Of a stretch of DNA of 64,000 nucleotides, positions 1 through 10,072 are shown piece by piece. Position 1 is the first letter of the stretch. Every line of letters begins with the position of its first letter. Origin of the DNA: Tamlana crocina (lineage in GTDB: Bacteria > Bacteroidota > Bacteroidia > Flavobacteriales > Flavobacteriaceae); the NCBI GenBank assembly GCA_040429635.1, contig CP158972.1:1436001-1500000 (forward strand), in the 5' to 3' direction. The position numbers and the translations under genes are program-made. Below the pieces are notes generated by a model. That model searched no databases. It was not told the DNA's origin and saw nothing but the letters and a program-made list of their open reading frames with translations.

Positions 1-1901
1 ATGTTATTTCCATAGCCTATAGGTTTGCGCCAGACTTGGGTGTTTTAGATGAAAACGGAAATAATACGTTCAACTCTGTAGGAGATGATATAGACAACCC
101 GTTTGCTGTGGCTAGTGAACGCGTTGACGAAACTTTCGAAGACATATATCGTGCAAACTTTTATGGTGAATATGAAATCATTGAAGGATTGACTTTTAAA
201 TCTACCTTTGGGTTTAGTTCTAGAAATCAAACCCGTGGACAGTTTACGCCTTCAACACTGATAACTTCTGCAGGGGATCAAGGTGGTATTGCAGGAATAG
301 CCAATTTAAAGAATACAAATTTATTAAGTGAGAACTATTTAACTTATACTAAAGAGATTGGTAAAGGTAATTTAACTGTATTGGCGGGGTATTCTTATCA
401 GAAAGATAAAACTATTACAAATTCTGCAGGAGCAGAAGGTTTTGTAACTAATAGTGTGTCTTACAATGCTCTAGATACAGCATCAACCCCATTGATTCCT
501 GAATCTTTTTTAAGTGAGTTTGAAATTCAATCACAGTATGGTCGTATAAATTATGATTATGATGATAAATATTTAATTACATTCACAGCACGTCGTGATG
601 GGGCATCAAACTTTGCTAAAAATAATAAATATGCGTTCTTTCCTTCTGGAGCATTAGGATGGAAAGTCTCAAACGAGAATTTCCTAAAGGATAACGAAAC
701 GATATCTAATCTAAAGCTAAGAGCGAGTTATGGTGTAACTGGTAATCCATCAATTGCTCCATATAATTCCCTAGCTACTTTGCAATCGATTTATGCTGTT
801 ACAGGAGATCAAACTGTAAACGCAGTGGTGTCTGGGAGGCCAGCCAATCCAAACTTAAAGTGGGAGTCATCTTATCAAACTAACTTTGGTGTAGATTTAG
901 GTTTATGGCAGAATAGAGCGTCTTTAAGTGTTGATATTTACAACATAGATACAAAAGATTTAATAGTAGGTAATAGCAATACACCAGAGTACACAGGTTT
1001 TTTAAATCCTAATTTCTTAGACAATATAGGTGAAATAAATAATAAAGGTGTGGAAATTACACTTTCTACAAGAAATATAAGTACAGAATATTTTACATGG
1101 TCAACCGATTTAAATTGGTCTAGAAATAGAAATACAGTTGAGAAACTTTTCGGTAACGATGTAGATCTATTTTTACCATCAGCAGCACCAGGACATTTTT
1201 TACAAGACGAAACACATATTTTAAGGGAAGGAGAAGCACTCGGGCAGTTCTTCGGATGGGAATACAGAGGTGTTTATCAAGGTGGTGCTTTACCTGAAGG
1301 AACCGCAACATTTAGTGGGGCTGTAGCAGGAGATGAATTATTTACAGATGTGGATAATAGTGGAGAAATAAACTCTTCAGACAGAAAAATTATAGGTGAT
1401 CCTAACCAAGACTGGACCTTTGGGTTTAATAATACCTTTAAATATAAAAATTTCGATTTAGGTATTTTCTTCCAAGGTGCGGTAGGCGGAGATATTTATA
1501 GCTTTACTTTATCTGAATTAGCATCAGGTGGTTCTAATGCTACTACTGAAGCGCTTAATGCATGGTCTCCAAGTAATACAGATACTAATGTGCCTTCTCC
1601 CGCAACAAGAGAGAAGCGTATGAATTCTAGATTTGTTTTTGACGGCACTTATGTGCGTTTAAAAAACTTAGTATTGGGCTATAATTTACCTCGAGATATT
1701 ACAGAGAAATTAGGTATGGATAATGTGAGATTTTCGTTAAGTGGACAAAATTTACTAACATTTACTGATTATCCTGGAACAGATCCAGAGGTAAGTTACA
1801 GAGCTTCAGGTTCTCAAAACGCCAATGTAAATCAAGGATTTGATTATGGTAACTATCCAAACATAGAGTCTGTGACCTTTAGTGTAAACCTTAAGTTTTA
1901 A
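1..1901 (+). CDS. SusC/RagA-like TonB-dependent receptor, C-terminal part (5' truncated by window edge)
   Basis: This is an outer-membrane beta-barrel that imports oligosaccharides with a SusD lipoprotein lid and TonB energy. The frame is open from base 3 with no true start, so the plug domain lies outside the window. Visible SusC hallmarks are the Ca-binding-like DVDNSGEINSSDR followed by IIGDPNQDW, the FVFDGTYVRLKNLVLGYN segment, SLSGQNLLTFTDYPGTDPEV, and a barrel end in NLKF with a terminal aromatic residue. SusD follows after 8 bp, the normal SusCD order. The substrate cannot be read from this protein; the neighbouring GH88, GH2 and sulfatase genes suggest a uronate-containing, probably sulfated glycan. 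Confidence 0.95.
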   Translation, partial: VISIAYRFAPDLGVLDENGNNTFNSVGDDIDNPFAVASERVDETFEDIYRANFYGEYEIIEGLTFKSTFGFSSRNQTRGQFTPSTLITSAGDQGGIAGIANLKNTNLLSENYLTYTKEIGKGNLTVLAGYSYQKDKTITNSAGAEGFVTNSVSYNALDTASTPLIPESFLSEFEIQSQYGRINYDYDDKYLITFTARRDGASNFAKNNKYAFFPSGALGWKVSNENFLKDNETISNLKLRASYGVTGNPSIAPYNSLATLQSIYAVTGDQTVNAVVSGRPANPNLKWESSYQTNFGVDLGLWQNRASLSVDIYNIDTKDLIVGNSNTPEYTGFLNPNFLDNIGEINNKGVEITLSTRNISTEYFTWSTDLNWSRNRNTVEKLFGNDVDLFLPSAAPGHFLQDETHILREGEALGQFFGWEYRGVYQGGALPEGTATFSGAVAGDELFTDVDNSGEINSSDRKIIGDPNQDWTFGFNNTFKYKNFDLGIFFQGAVGGDIYSFTLSELASGGSNATTEALNAWSPSNTDTNVPSPATREKRMNSRFVFDGTYVRLKNLVLGYNLPRDITEKLGMDNVRFSLSGQNLLTFTDYPGTDPEVSYRASGSQNANVNQGFDYGNYPNIESVTFSVNLKF

Positions 1902-1909
1902 AATAAAAA

Positions 1910-3433
1910 ATGATAACAATGAAAAATATAAAATATTTATTCCTTTTGTTGGTATTGCCAATTATAGGATGTTCAGATTTAGAAGAAGAACCAGTGTCGG
2001 TATTGTCGCCTGATGGGTTTTTCCAATCCATTCAAGATGTACAAACAGCTATAAATGGAAGCTATGGTAATATGGCAGAAGAAGCTTTTTGGGGTAGGAA
2101 ATTCTCATTACCATTAATGCTAAGAAGTGATATGGTTGGTATAGGAGACCAAGGAACAGCAGGTCGTAGAAAAGATCATGATAATTTTACTGTAGCTGAT
2201 GATAATGGAATGATTACTGAATTTTGGCCGCGAACCTATCAAATCATTGCAGGAGCAAATGAGGCAATTGCTGGTGCAGCTACATTGGGAGACTCGGAGG
2301 AAAGATTAAACCCAGTAGTAGCACAAGCATACTTTGTAAGAGCATATACGTATTTTCATTTGGTAAGACTTTTTGGAGATTTGCCTTACCTAGATGCACC
2401 AGTGCAAGAAATTGCTGCAGCCTCTCAAATATCAAAAACTCCAGCGGCAGACGTATATGCTAATATTATTTCAGATTTGGAGTTTGCTAAACAATGGTTG
2501 CCAGATACACAATCATCGTCTGCATTGCCATCTAAAGCTACAGCGGCTGGATATTTAGCATTGGTACATTTAACGATGAATAATTTTCCGGATGCTTATA
2601 GTGAAGCAAAATTTGTAATTGATAATGAAGGTAGGTTCGAATTAGAACTGGCTGCAGATTTTCAAGATTTATTCGATGCAACAAAGCAAAGCGGTTTGAA
2701 TGAAGCATTGTTCACTATTGATCATAATGGTTTTAGAGATGATAACTACGGTCAAGACTATATGCCTGCACTTACAGGGATTAGAGGTAATCAGTTTGGT
2801 GGTATAGGCGGAGGATGGTCAGTTGCTGTGCCAAGTATAGAGGTGTATAACAGATGGGATGGTAGAGATTATAGAAAAGCCGTAAGTTTAGATACTACAG
2901 GAGTTTTTAATGGTGCGGTTGATACATTTGCCAATTTTCCAAATTATGACGCCAGAAACATTCCAAGTGCCTACATCGCTAAATATGCTAGATTTACTGG
3001 GCAAACTTCAAATGGTAACGGTAGAGGCTCAGAGCATAATTACGCACAATTACGCTATGCTGAAGTATTGTTAATTGCGGCTGAGGCACTGAATGAAGTG
3101 ACTCCAGGTACTACGGAAGCAGATGGTTATGTAAATAGAGTTAGGGCTCGAGCAAGAAATGGTAACGGTTCTAGCTTCCCAGCAGATGTTACTCCTGGAA
3201 TGTCTCAGGCAGATTTTAGAAATATGGTATTAGAGGAGCGTAGATGGGAATTAGCTTTTGAGTTTAAACGCTGGTACGATATTAAGAGACGTGATTTAGG
3301 AACCACAGCATTTGGTACCGGAGGCTTTGAGGAACGACCAAATTTTAATCCATCAAGGGATTATTTATTGCCACTTCCTAATGATGAATTACAACGTAAC
3401 CCTAATTTAGAACCTAATAATCCAGGTTACTAA
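1910..3433 (+). CDS. SusD/RagB-family glycan-binding lipoprotein
   Basis: This is a surface lipoprotein that captures glycan and caps the SusC barrel. It has 507 residues, the normal length. The N-terminus is a lipoprotein signal with lipobox LPIIGC. The SusD N-terminal pattern (LSPDGFFQSIQDVQTAINGSY), the helical TPR-like middle (AQAYFVRAYTYFHLVRLFGDLPY) and the C-terminal EERRWELAFEFKRWYDIKR and LLPLPNDELQRNPNL motifs are all present. An internal ATG (MKNIK, base 1919) is an equally good start. It is coupled to the upstream SusC gene and lies 9 bp before the GH88 gene, so the three are probably one operon. Confidence 0.96.
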   Translation: MITMKNIKYLFLLLVLPIIGCSDLEEEPVSVLSPDGFFQSIQDVQTAINGSYGNMAEEAFWGRKFSLPLMLRSDMVGIGDQGTAGRRKDHDNFTVADDNGMITEFWPRTYQIIAGANEAIAGAATLGDSEERLNPVVAQAYFVRAYTYFHLVRLFGDLPYLDAPVQEIAAASQISKTPAADVYANIISDLEFAKQWLPDTQSSSALPSKATAAGYLALVHLTMNNFPDAYSEAKFVIDNEGRFELELAADFQDLFDATKQSGLNEALFTIDHNGFRDDNYGQDYMPALTGIRGNQFGGIGGGWSVAVPSIEVYNRWDGRDYRKAVSLDTTGVFNGAVDTFANFPNYDARNIPSAYIAKYARFTGQTSNGNGRGSEHNYAQLRYAEVLLIAAEALNEVTPGTTEADGYVNRVRARARNGNGSSFPADVTPGMSQADFRNMVLEERRWELAFEFKRWYDIKRRDLGTTAFGTGGFEERPNFNPSRDYLLPLPNDELQRNPNLEPNNPGY

Positions 3434-3442
3434 TCCACCACT

Positions 3443-4630
3443 ATGCACAAAATTAGTTTGATTATTTTTATTCTTGGGTTTGCGTGTTTATCGGCATGCA
3501 AATCCAAGGGTGAAAATAAAAAATCTCATGGTAATGAGATGGAAATAGATTCATTATTGCAAAAAAGGTTCACTCGATTATTAGACTACAATATAGATTC
3601 TTTAGCCTTTCCCAGAAGCTATTCTTATAAAACAGGTGAGATAAAAAAAGTATCTTCTAGAGACTGGACAAGCGGTTTTTTTGTAGGTAACCTTTGGCAA
3701 ATATACGCGATTACTGGAGATGAAGCTTATAAAGAGCGAGCTGAGCAATGGACGCCTTTAATAGAGCGTGAGAAAGATAACGGAAAAACACATGACATGG
3801 GTTTTAAGGTATTTTCTAGTTTTGGGAATGGATTAAAGTTTAATGGCAGTCCTTACTATGAAGAAGTACTCATTCAAAGTGCCAAGACTTTATCTACAAG
3901 GTTTAACGATAAAATAGGGAGCATTCGTTCCTGGGATTTTAATAAAGATATTTGGCAGTTTCCAGTCATTATTGACAATATGATGAATTTAGAACTGTTG
4001 TTTGAGGCAACAAAACTTTCAGGAGATAGTTTATACCATGAAATAGCAGTAAAACATGCAGAAACTACTATGAAAAACCATTTTAGATCAGATGGAAGTA
4101 CATGGCATGTTTTAGATTATGATACCATTTCAGGACAAGTACGTATGAAGGTAACACACCAAGGTATACATGATAATTCTGCTTGGGCAAGAGGTCAAGG
4201 CTGGGCTATATATGGATACACTATGGCATACCGTTATACTAAAGATCAACGTTTTTTGAACAGGGCAAAAGCTACTGCCGATTTTTTTATTAACCATAAA
4301 AAATTACCTGAAGATGGTATTCCCTATTGGGATTTTGATGATCCCAATATACCAAATGTTTCCCGCGATGTTTCGGCAGGCGCTATAGTGGCCTCGGCAT
4401 GTGTTGAACTTTATGGGTATACAAGAAATGAGGCCTATATTAACTATAGCAAAAAAGTAGTACATAGTTTAAAATCAATAAAGTATATTTTACCTCCAGA
4501 GAATACTATTCCGTTTATACTTGATCATAGTTTTGGCGATTGGTCTAAAAAATCCGAAATGGATGAACCTATAGTTTATGGAGATTATTATTTTCTGCAA
4601 ACGCTACTTCGGCTAAGAGTTGAAAAATAA
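3443..4630 (+). CDS. GH88 unsaturated glucuronyl hydrolase, lipoprotein
   Basis: This enzyme should remove the 4,5-unsaturated uronic acid that polysaccharide lyases leave at the non-reducing end. Its 395 residues begin with a lipoprotein signal (lipobox ending at Cys19). The GH88 pair of catalytic Asp residues is visible as HDMGF (Asp118) and IIDNMMNLELLF (Asp178), 60 residues apart as in characterised family members. The RGQGWAIYGY motif is also present. The position directly after susCD argues for a lyase-generated substrate such as ulvan, a glycosaminoglycan or a related sulfated glycan. The exact substrate is inference. No lyase gene is inside the window. Confidence 0.9.
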   Translation: MHKISLIIFILGFACLSACKSKGENKKSHGNEMEIDSLLQKRFTRLLDYNIDSLAFPRSYSYKTGEIKKVSSRDWTSGFFVGNLWQIYAITGDEAYKERAEQWTPLIEREKDNGKTHDMGFKVFSSFGNGLKFNGSPYYEEVLIQSAKTLSTRFNDKIGSIRSWDFNKDIWQFPVIIDNMMNLELLFEATKLSGDSLYHEIAVKHAETTMKNHFRSDGSTWHVLDYDTISGQVRMKVTHQGIHDNSAWARGQGWAIYGYTMAYRYTKDQRFLNRAKATADFFINHKKLPEDGIPYWDFDDPNIPNVSRDVSAGAIVASACVELYGYTRNEAYINYSKKVVHSLKSIKYILPPENTIPFILDHSFGDWSKKSEMDEPIVYGDYYFLQTLLRLRVEK

Positions 4631-4732
4631 AGTTTGGTAGCAGGGCAAGTTCAAGGGCATGATGCCGCACTACTTTTCTACAATGTTTGCTATACAATCA
4701 AGCGCTTTCAAATTATTTAATCATTCTATAAA

Positions 4733-7156
4733 ATGTATATAAAAAGCTTTTTTACAAAGGTGTTAGCTCTTTGTGCACTATCCTGTTTGGCGGTCTCATG
4801 GAATGTAGTTCCGCAAAGTCATCTTATAAGGGAGAAAATAAATATAAACACGAATTGGTTTTATCTTGAAAATAATACAGAAATTTTATCTGAAGCCATG
4901 AAACAAAATGCTTGGAAAAGTATTGAGATACCACATTCATGGAATGCTTTAGATGCTACAGATATTGTTCCGGGCTATCGAAGAAGTGCAAGTTGGTATA
5001 AAAAAGAGCTTAACATTCATAATGTGGTTAAAGGTCACAATTATCACCTTTATTTTGAGGGTGCAAATATAACAAGTGAAGTTTATGTAAATGGTAAAAA
5101 AGTAGGAGGCCATATTGGAGGGTACATTGGCTTTGAAGTTGATATAACAAAGGTCGTCAAGTCTGGGGCAAATATGGTATTTGTAAGAGTTGATAATGGA
5201 TTTAATCCAGAAATTATTCCATCTCAAAAAAGCGATTTTTTCATTTTCGGAGGCATTACTAGAGATGTTTGGCTAAAAACCACACCAAGAGAAAACCTAG
5301 CAAACTTAAAAATTTTGACACCAAAAGTATCAAAACATAATGCAGTCTTAAAGGCTTCTGTTGTAATAAACGGCTATAACAAACAATCCGGTTTAACAAC
5401 AAGAGCAGTTTTGTATGACGCTGCAGGAAAAAAGAAAGCGTCAGAAAAAGGGAATATTGTAGGAAATAAATCGAATTTTTCATTCAAAAGCATACAAAAT
5501 CCTGAATTATGGCATGTAGACAGCCCATATTTGTACACGCTGAAAGTAGAACTTCTGTCCAATGGAAAGGTAATTGATATTGTGTCAGATAGAGTAGGTT
5601 TTAGGTGGTTTGAGTTTAAAGATTACGGTGCATTTTATCTAAACGGAAAACGATTATTGTTAAGGGGTACGCACAGACACGAAGAACATGCGGGTGTTGG
5701 TGCTGCCATGACTAATGCTCAACACAGAGCAGATATGGCTTTAATAAAAGATATGGGTGCTAATTTTGTGCGTTTAGCACATTACCCACAAGATCCTGAA
5801 GTTTACAAAGCTTGTGATGAATTGGGACTTTTGGTTTGGGATGAATTGCCTTGGTGCAGAGGAGGAGTAGGTAACGATGCTTGGAAAGCAAACACGAAAA
5901 CCATGTTGAAAGAAATAATCACTCAAAACTACAACCATCCTAGTATTATTTTGTGGTCATTAGGAAACGAAATTTATTGGTTGCCTGATTTTGAAGGTGG
6001 TGACGAAACAGCCAAGATAAATGCCTATTTAAGTGAATTGAATGCATTTGCTCATGATTTAGACCCATCAAGAAAAACCGCAATAAGAAAGTATTACGAG
6101 GGCGCTGATATTGTTGATGTGTTTTCCCCTTCAATCTGGTCTGGTTGGTATTCAGGAAGTTATAAAAGCTATCAAAAGGCTATAGATACCTATAAGAATG
6201 AGTATCCTCACTTTTTGCATGCTGAGTATGGAGGGTCAAGTCATGTAGGTCGCCATACAGAAACACCAATTACCGGTGAAGGTGAAATTGAATCCGACGG
6301 ATGGGAAGAAGCCATTGTGCAAACCGATGTAGCCAATATTGCCCAAATAGGTGATTGGAGTGAAAATTATATTGTTGATCTGTTTGATTGGCATTTAAGA
6401 ATTTCTGAAAATGATTCCACATTTGTAGGAAATGTGCAATGGGCGTTTAAAGATTTTGGTACACCATTACGTCCAGAAAATGCTATGCCGTATATAAATC
6501 AAAAAGGCTTGGTGGATAGAAATGGAAGACCAAAAGATGCTTTTTACGTATTTAAAAGCTATTGGAGTAAAACGCCTTTTGCCTATATAGAATCGCATAC
6601 GTGGACTGAGCGTCAAGGGCCAAAAGGTAAGGTCAGGACAATAAGTGTATATAGTAATTGTAGTGAAGTGGAATTGTTTTTAAACGGAAAAAGTTTAGGA
6701 GTAAAAAAAAGAGATGTTAAAGTTTTTCCTGCTGCCGGTTTAAATTGGGAACTACACTTTGTTGAAGGTGCAAATGAGCTTGTTGCTATAGGAAAAACAG
6801 AAACAAGCAAAACGGTAAAAGATATTTTGAAGGTTAATTATAGGTATGAAAAAAACGGAAAAGCAAAAGCGCTAAAATTAACCTATAACTTATTGGAGAA
6901 TGGAAACTATCTTGTTACGGCCACTGCCATAGATAATAACGGATTACAATGCTTAGATTATGATGAACGAGTATATTTTCAGTGCTTAAATGGAGGAGAA
7001 CTTATTAAAAGTTTAGGTACACCGACTGGAAGTGAAATTATTGAAATGGCCAATGGTAAAGCCTCCATAGAGGTAGTGAGGTATTCCAAAGAAAAGGCGC
7101 TTGAAGTTATGGTTTTAAATCAAAGTTTCAAAGGTACGTATTTAACAGTTGATTAG
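4733..7156 (+). CDS. GH2-family glycosidase (beta-galactosidase / beta-glucuronidase type), secreted
   Basis: This is an 807-residue exo-glycosidase with an N-terminal signal peptide. Domain order is typical of GH2: a jelly-roll sugar-binding domain (about 40-190), an immunoglobulin-like domain (about 190-300), a TIM barrel (about 300-620) and C-terminal beta domains. The acid/base is Glu413 in SLGNEIYW. The nucleophile is Glu498 in FLHAEYGGSS. The gene lies 102 bp after the GH88 gene and probably belongs to the same glycan locus. Family GH2 is clear; galactosidase versus glucuronidase activity cannot be decided by reading. Confidence 0.92.
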   Translation: MYIKSFFTKVLALCALSCLAVSWNVVPQSHLIREKININTNWFYLENNTEILSEAMKQNAWKSIEIPHSWNALDATDIVPGYRRSASWYKKELNIHNVVKGHNYHLYFEGANITSEVYVNGKKVGGHIGGYIGFEVDITKVVKSGANMVFVRVDNGFNPEIIPSQKSDFFIFGGITRDVWLKTTPRENLANLKILTPKVSKHNAVLKASVVINGYNKQSGLTTRAVLYDAAGKKKASEKGNIVGNKSNFSFKSIQNPELWHVDSPYLYTLKVELLSNGKVIDIVSDRVGFRWFEFKDYGAFYLNGKRLLLRGTHRHEEHAGVGAAMTNAQHRADMALIKDMGANFVRLAHYPQDPEVYKACDELGLLVWDELPWCRGGVGNDAWKANTKTMLKEIITQNYNHPSIILWSLGNEIYWLPDFEGGDETAKINAYLSELNAFAHDLDPSRKTAIRKYYEGADIVDVFSPSIWSGWYSGSYKSYQKAIDTYKNEYPHFLHAEYGGSSHVGRHTETPITGEGEIESDGWEEAIVQTDVANIAQIGDWSENYIVDLFDWHLRISENDSTFVGNVQWAFKDFGTPLRPENAMPYINQKGLVDRNGRPKDAFYVFKSYWSKTPFAYIESHTWTERQGPKGKVRTISVYSNCSEVELFLNGKSLGVKKRDVKVFPAAGLNWELHFVEGANELVAIGKTETSKTVKDILKVNYRYEKNGKAKALKLTYNLLENGNYLVTATAIDNNGLQCLDYDERVYFQCLNGGELIKSLGTPTGSEIIEMANGKASIEVVRYSKEKALEVMVLNQSFKGTYLTVD

Positions 7157-7360
7157 TAGTTTGCTAATTTGAGTCATTTAAAATGTCGCCCACCCCAAAA
7201 ACAGTTTAAGCTAATGAATTTTTAGTGTATTTAAATCTGTTTATTGCGCCTAAAACGAAATGCCCCATAGTGTGCCCCGCAAAATTATGGACTTGCAACA
7301 AAAAGTCGGACATTTTTTCTAAGACCTATGCTACATTTTTAAATTGATAAAATTCTAGTT

Positions 7361-8695
7361 GGTAGTATCTCACTAAGTGTGTAAAGTTTAAATATCGAGG
7401 GTTAACAGCTCTCGATATTTTTTTGTTTAATTTTAAATTTTATACACTTATGAAGAAAGAAGATTTTCTAAACGACGACTTTTTAAAACAGTTCAAAACA
7501 GGAGACGAACTAACCTCCTTTCTAAAATCCATCCAAAAGCGGGGCATTGAAAAGATGCTTGAAGGCGAGCTTGATGCGCATCTGGATTATGAAAGGCACC
7601 AACAATCCGATAACAGCAATACCCGTAACGGTTACGCTTCCAAAAAGATAAAAACGGCATTGGGCGAGACCAATATTAAAGTTCCCAGAGACCGAGAAGC
7701 CTCTTTTAACCCCATGCTCGTCCCTAAACGCACCAACATGGTCGATGGCATAGAAAATGTGATTATCAGCCTTTATGCTAAGGGCATGAGTAATTCCGAT
7801 ATCGAAGAACAGATCCGTGAAGTCTACGATTTTGATGTATCCACATCCACCATATCCCGCATCACGGATAAAGTTACCAATGATATTGTTGCCTGGCAGA
7901 ACAGGCCATTGGAGCCCGTATATTTAATTACTTGGATGGATGGCATTGTATTTAAGGTTCGGGAGAACTCCAAAGTCATTAACAAAACCATGTACATTGC
8001 CGTAGGACTACGTAGAGACGGTAAAAAGGAAGTCCTAGGGCTTTGGCTGGGTAAGAATGAATCGGCGACCTTTTGGATGAGTGTACTAACCGATATGAAA
8101 GCCAGAGGCGTTCAGGATTTGCTTATCACGGCCACAGATAATCTTAACGGTTTTACCGACACCATTAAAAACGTTTTTCCTGAATCCAAGACCCAAATCT
8201 GTGTGGTGCATCAAATTAGAAATGCTTGTCGCTATGTGGTTTGGAAGGACAAGAAGGAGTTTACAAAGGATATGAAAAGCATCTATGATGCACCTACCAA
8301 AAGCGCAGCAAAAGCCGCTCTGGAGGACTTTGCCCAGAAATGGGAACACAAGTACTCTTACGCTATTAAAAGCTGGAGGGACAACTGGGAAGAACTTACA
8401 GCTTTCTATGAATTCCCTTTAGAAATCAGAAAAATCATTTACACTACGAACCTTATTGAAAACCTTAATGGAAAAATCAGAAAATACACTAAAAACAAAC
8501 TCTCATTCCCAACAGATGAAGCTGTTATGAAATCCACTTTTTTAGCCATTAGAGAGGCTACCAAGAAATGGTCGATGCCCATTAGGAACTGGGGCATTAT
8601 TTTAAACCAGTTTTTGACTATATTTGAAAAAAGGGTCCGGCTTTAATTAAGCCAAACCCTCGATTTATAACTTACACACTTTTCGGGATAGTGTC
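7361..8695 (+). mobile_element. IS256-family insertion sequence with 8-bp target duplication
   Basis: The element is 1335 bp with imperfect terminal inverted repeats: left begins GGTAGTATCTCACTAAGTGTG, right read on the minus strand begins GACACTATCCCGAAAAGTGTG. It is flanked by the direct repeat TTCTAGTT (7353-7360 and 8696-8703). It carries one intact transposase. The insertion split the 3' end of an IS3 orfB: joining the sequence across the element restores a short C-terminus (VELEFYQFKNVA) that ends in a stop codon. Confidence 0.88.
7450..8646 (+). CDS. IS256-family (mutator-type) transposase
   Basis: This DDE transposase has about 398 residues from the ATG at 7450 (MKKEDFL), the preferred start; an upstream in-frame start would lie in the untranslated leader. 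Family motifs include an early [14 protein letters not shown] region, [11 protein letters not shown], the first catalytic Asp in WMDGIVFKV, the second in TATDNLNGF, and the C-terminal [19 protein letters not shown] block. The gene is intact from start to stop and its element has matching ends and a target duplication, so it may be active or recently inserted. Confidence 0.93.
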   Translation: MKKEDFLNDDFLKQFKTGDELTSFLKSIQKRGIEKMLEGELDAHLDYERHQQSDNSNTRNGYASKKIKTALGETNIKVPRDREASFNPMLVPKRTNMVDGIENVIISLYAKGMSNSDIEEQIREVYDFDVSTSTISRITDKVTNDIVAWQNRPLEPVYLITWMDGIVFKVRENSKVINKTMYIAVGLRRDGKKEVLGLWLGKNESATFWMSVLTDMKARGVQDLLITATDNLNGFTDTIKNVFPESKTQICVVHQIRNACRYVVWKDKKEFTKDMKSIYDAPTKSAAKAALEDFAQKWEHKYSYAIKSWRDNWEELTAFYEFPLEIRKIIYTTNLIENLNGKIRKYTKNKLSFPTDEAVMKSTFLAIREATKKWSMPIRNWGIILNQFLTIFEKRVRL

Positions 8696-9560
8696 TTCTA
8701 GTTCTACTTCGCAAGGGGTTTTATATACCAAATATGAGTGTAATCGTTTTCTGTTGTACCATATTTCGATGTACTCAAAAACAGCGGTCTTGGCCTGTTC
8801 CATAGTTTTAAAACCATCATCATAGACAAGTTCAACCTTGAATGTTTTGAAGAAGGATTCAGCAACTGAATTATCCCAACATTTTCCCTTTCTGCTCATG
8901 GATTGGGTCACCAACGGGTTGGATTTGATAAATGTTGTAAATGTTTTTGAGGCGTATTGAATCCCTCGGTCTGAGTGAAAAATTAAATTGTTGCTTATTT
9001 TTCGTTTGCCAGTGGGCATTTTCCATGCCGGCACAACAGTTTGGCCCGTATGCAGGCTTGTGCTCAATGACCAACCAACAACCTGCCTGTCGAACAAATC
9101 AATAATGTTTGTTAGGTACAGCCAACCTTGGTTGGTCTGGATGTATGTAATATCGCTGACCCAAGCTTCATTCAGCCTATTGGGGTTAAAGTTTCTGTTC
9201 AGCAGGTTTCTGCAAACAGGGTAACTGTGGTTGGGATCTGTGGTGGCCTTAAACTTCCTTTTGTGTTTGCTCACCCAATTGTTCCCCTTCATAGTTTTAG
9301 CCACTCTGCACCTGGATATAAGGTGGCCCTTTCGCTTTAGTTGCTCCGCTATTCTTGTTGAGCCATAACGCCGTTGGCTCAGTTAAAATTCCTTTTTTAT
9401 CAAATCTGTAAACAGGCCATGTTCCAGTGCCCGTTTTGAAGGGCCGGCAGTGTACCACCTATAGAAACTGCTCCTACTTACCTTAAAAGCCTTGCACATC
9501 CTCTCGATCGGATATAAATGTTTATAGCTGGCTATAAATCCATAGATTTCCCATCGCTCT
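8672..9560 (-). pseudogene. IS3-family orfB transposase, frameshifted and truncated by IS256
   Basis: The rve/DDE integrase domain is readable: SDITYIQ (first Asp), IFHSDRGIQYAS (second Asp), WDNSVAESFFKTFKVEL (Glu). Upstream, the N-terminal half (WEIYGFIASYKHLYPIERM...SRSSFYRWY) is in another frame, and the break lies near 9380, just before QRRYGSTRIAEQLKRKG. At the 3' end the last residues (DTIPKSV) are encoded by the IS256 terminal repeat. The gene is therefore inactive. Confidence 0.85.
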
Positions 9561-9573
9561 TGGAGATTTGATA

Positions 9574-9888
9574 TTAAGAGGAGAAAACACTGTTTTCGGG
9601 TATTTTGTGCACGGCCTTTTTTAATACTTCGACTGCGCTCAGTACAGGTATTTCAAGTTCAAGTTCCTTTTCTTTAAGGGATTTGCGCAGTCTTTTAAGT
9701 TCCAAGGCATCATCGGATATTGGTTTTTCTGGCTTAGGGGACGTGGTTGTTTTGGCTGCCCTGCGCCATTTGTAGATCCTTTGGGCCTCTATGCCCATTT
9801 CGTCCGCTAACTCTTTTTATGTTCTCTCGCTGGTAGCTTAAGCGAACTGCCTGTTCCTTTAATTCGGGCTGTAATATCGTTTTTTCAT
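9574..9888 (-). pseudogene. IS3-family orfA (HTH protein), frameshifted
   Basis: The helix-turn-helix and leucine-zipper parts of IS3 OrfA are recognisable. Piecing frames together gives a start at 9888 (MKKRYYS), then PELKEQAVRLSYQREN, then ELADEMGIEAQRIYKWRRA, then LKRLRKSLKEKELELEI. At least two small frame breaks separate these pieces. A 24-bp in-frame insertion (9625-9648, encoding PVLSAVEV) sits inside the usual ELEILKKAV motif. Confidence 0.75.
9625..9648. repeat. 24-bp repeat-like insertion inside orfA
   Basis: The segment contains CTTCGACTGCGCTCAGTACA. It interrupts the conserved ELEI-LKKAV stretch of the IS3 OrfA by exactly eight codons. Similar short sequences are, from memory, dispersed in flavobacterial genomes; this was not searched. 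It may be a small repetitive element inserted into a dead IS. Confidence 0.4.
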
Positions 9889-9986
9889 GTTTCTAAGATA
9901 TTTGTTTTGTAACAAACGGTCTTAAATTTTGTGTCCTAGTAAAGGTAGCGACTCCAATTTAGATTATAAACTTTTCCAAAAACAAC

Positions 9987-10014
9987 AAACGCCCTTAAAA
10001 TGGGCGTTTTTATA
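9987..10014. terminator. Intrinsic terminator hairpin
   Basis: AAACGCCC (9987-9994), a 7-base loop and GGGCGTTT (10002-10009) form a perfect 8-bp stem followed by a short T-rich run. It lies just outside the IS3 right end. The gene it once served is not visible, so it may be left over from the pre-insertion locus. Confidence 0.7.
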
Positions 10015-10072
10015 TCGTGCTTTTACAAAATTATGGGCTTGTGCAACGGTTACCGGTGTTGGGCGTAGTTTT

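Larger units (their letters stand above)
7307..9937 (-). mobile_element. Decayed IS3-family element, interrupted by an IS256-family element
   Basis: The ends share an imperfect inverted repeat: GGACATTTTTTCTAAGAC at the left, and on the minus strand GGACACAAAATTTAAGAC at the right. A 3-bp AGT flanks both ends (7304-7306 and 9938-9940), a plausible target duplication. Subtracting the nested element leaves about 1.29 kb, the normal IS3 size. orfA and orfB are both frame-broken, so the element should not move by itself. Exact ends are uncertain by a base or two. Confidence 0.75.

Noticed and set aside
7423-7449. Upstream start for the IS256 transposase
   Set aside because: The added residues (FNFKFYTL) come from the AT-rich leader; MKKEDFL at 7450 matches the family start.
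9938-10020. tRNA or tmRNA 3' end before the terminator at 9987
   Set aside because: The stretch has a terminator but no cloverleaf arms or T-loop sequence that I could find.
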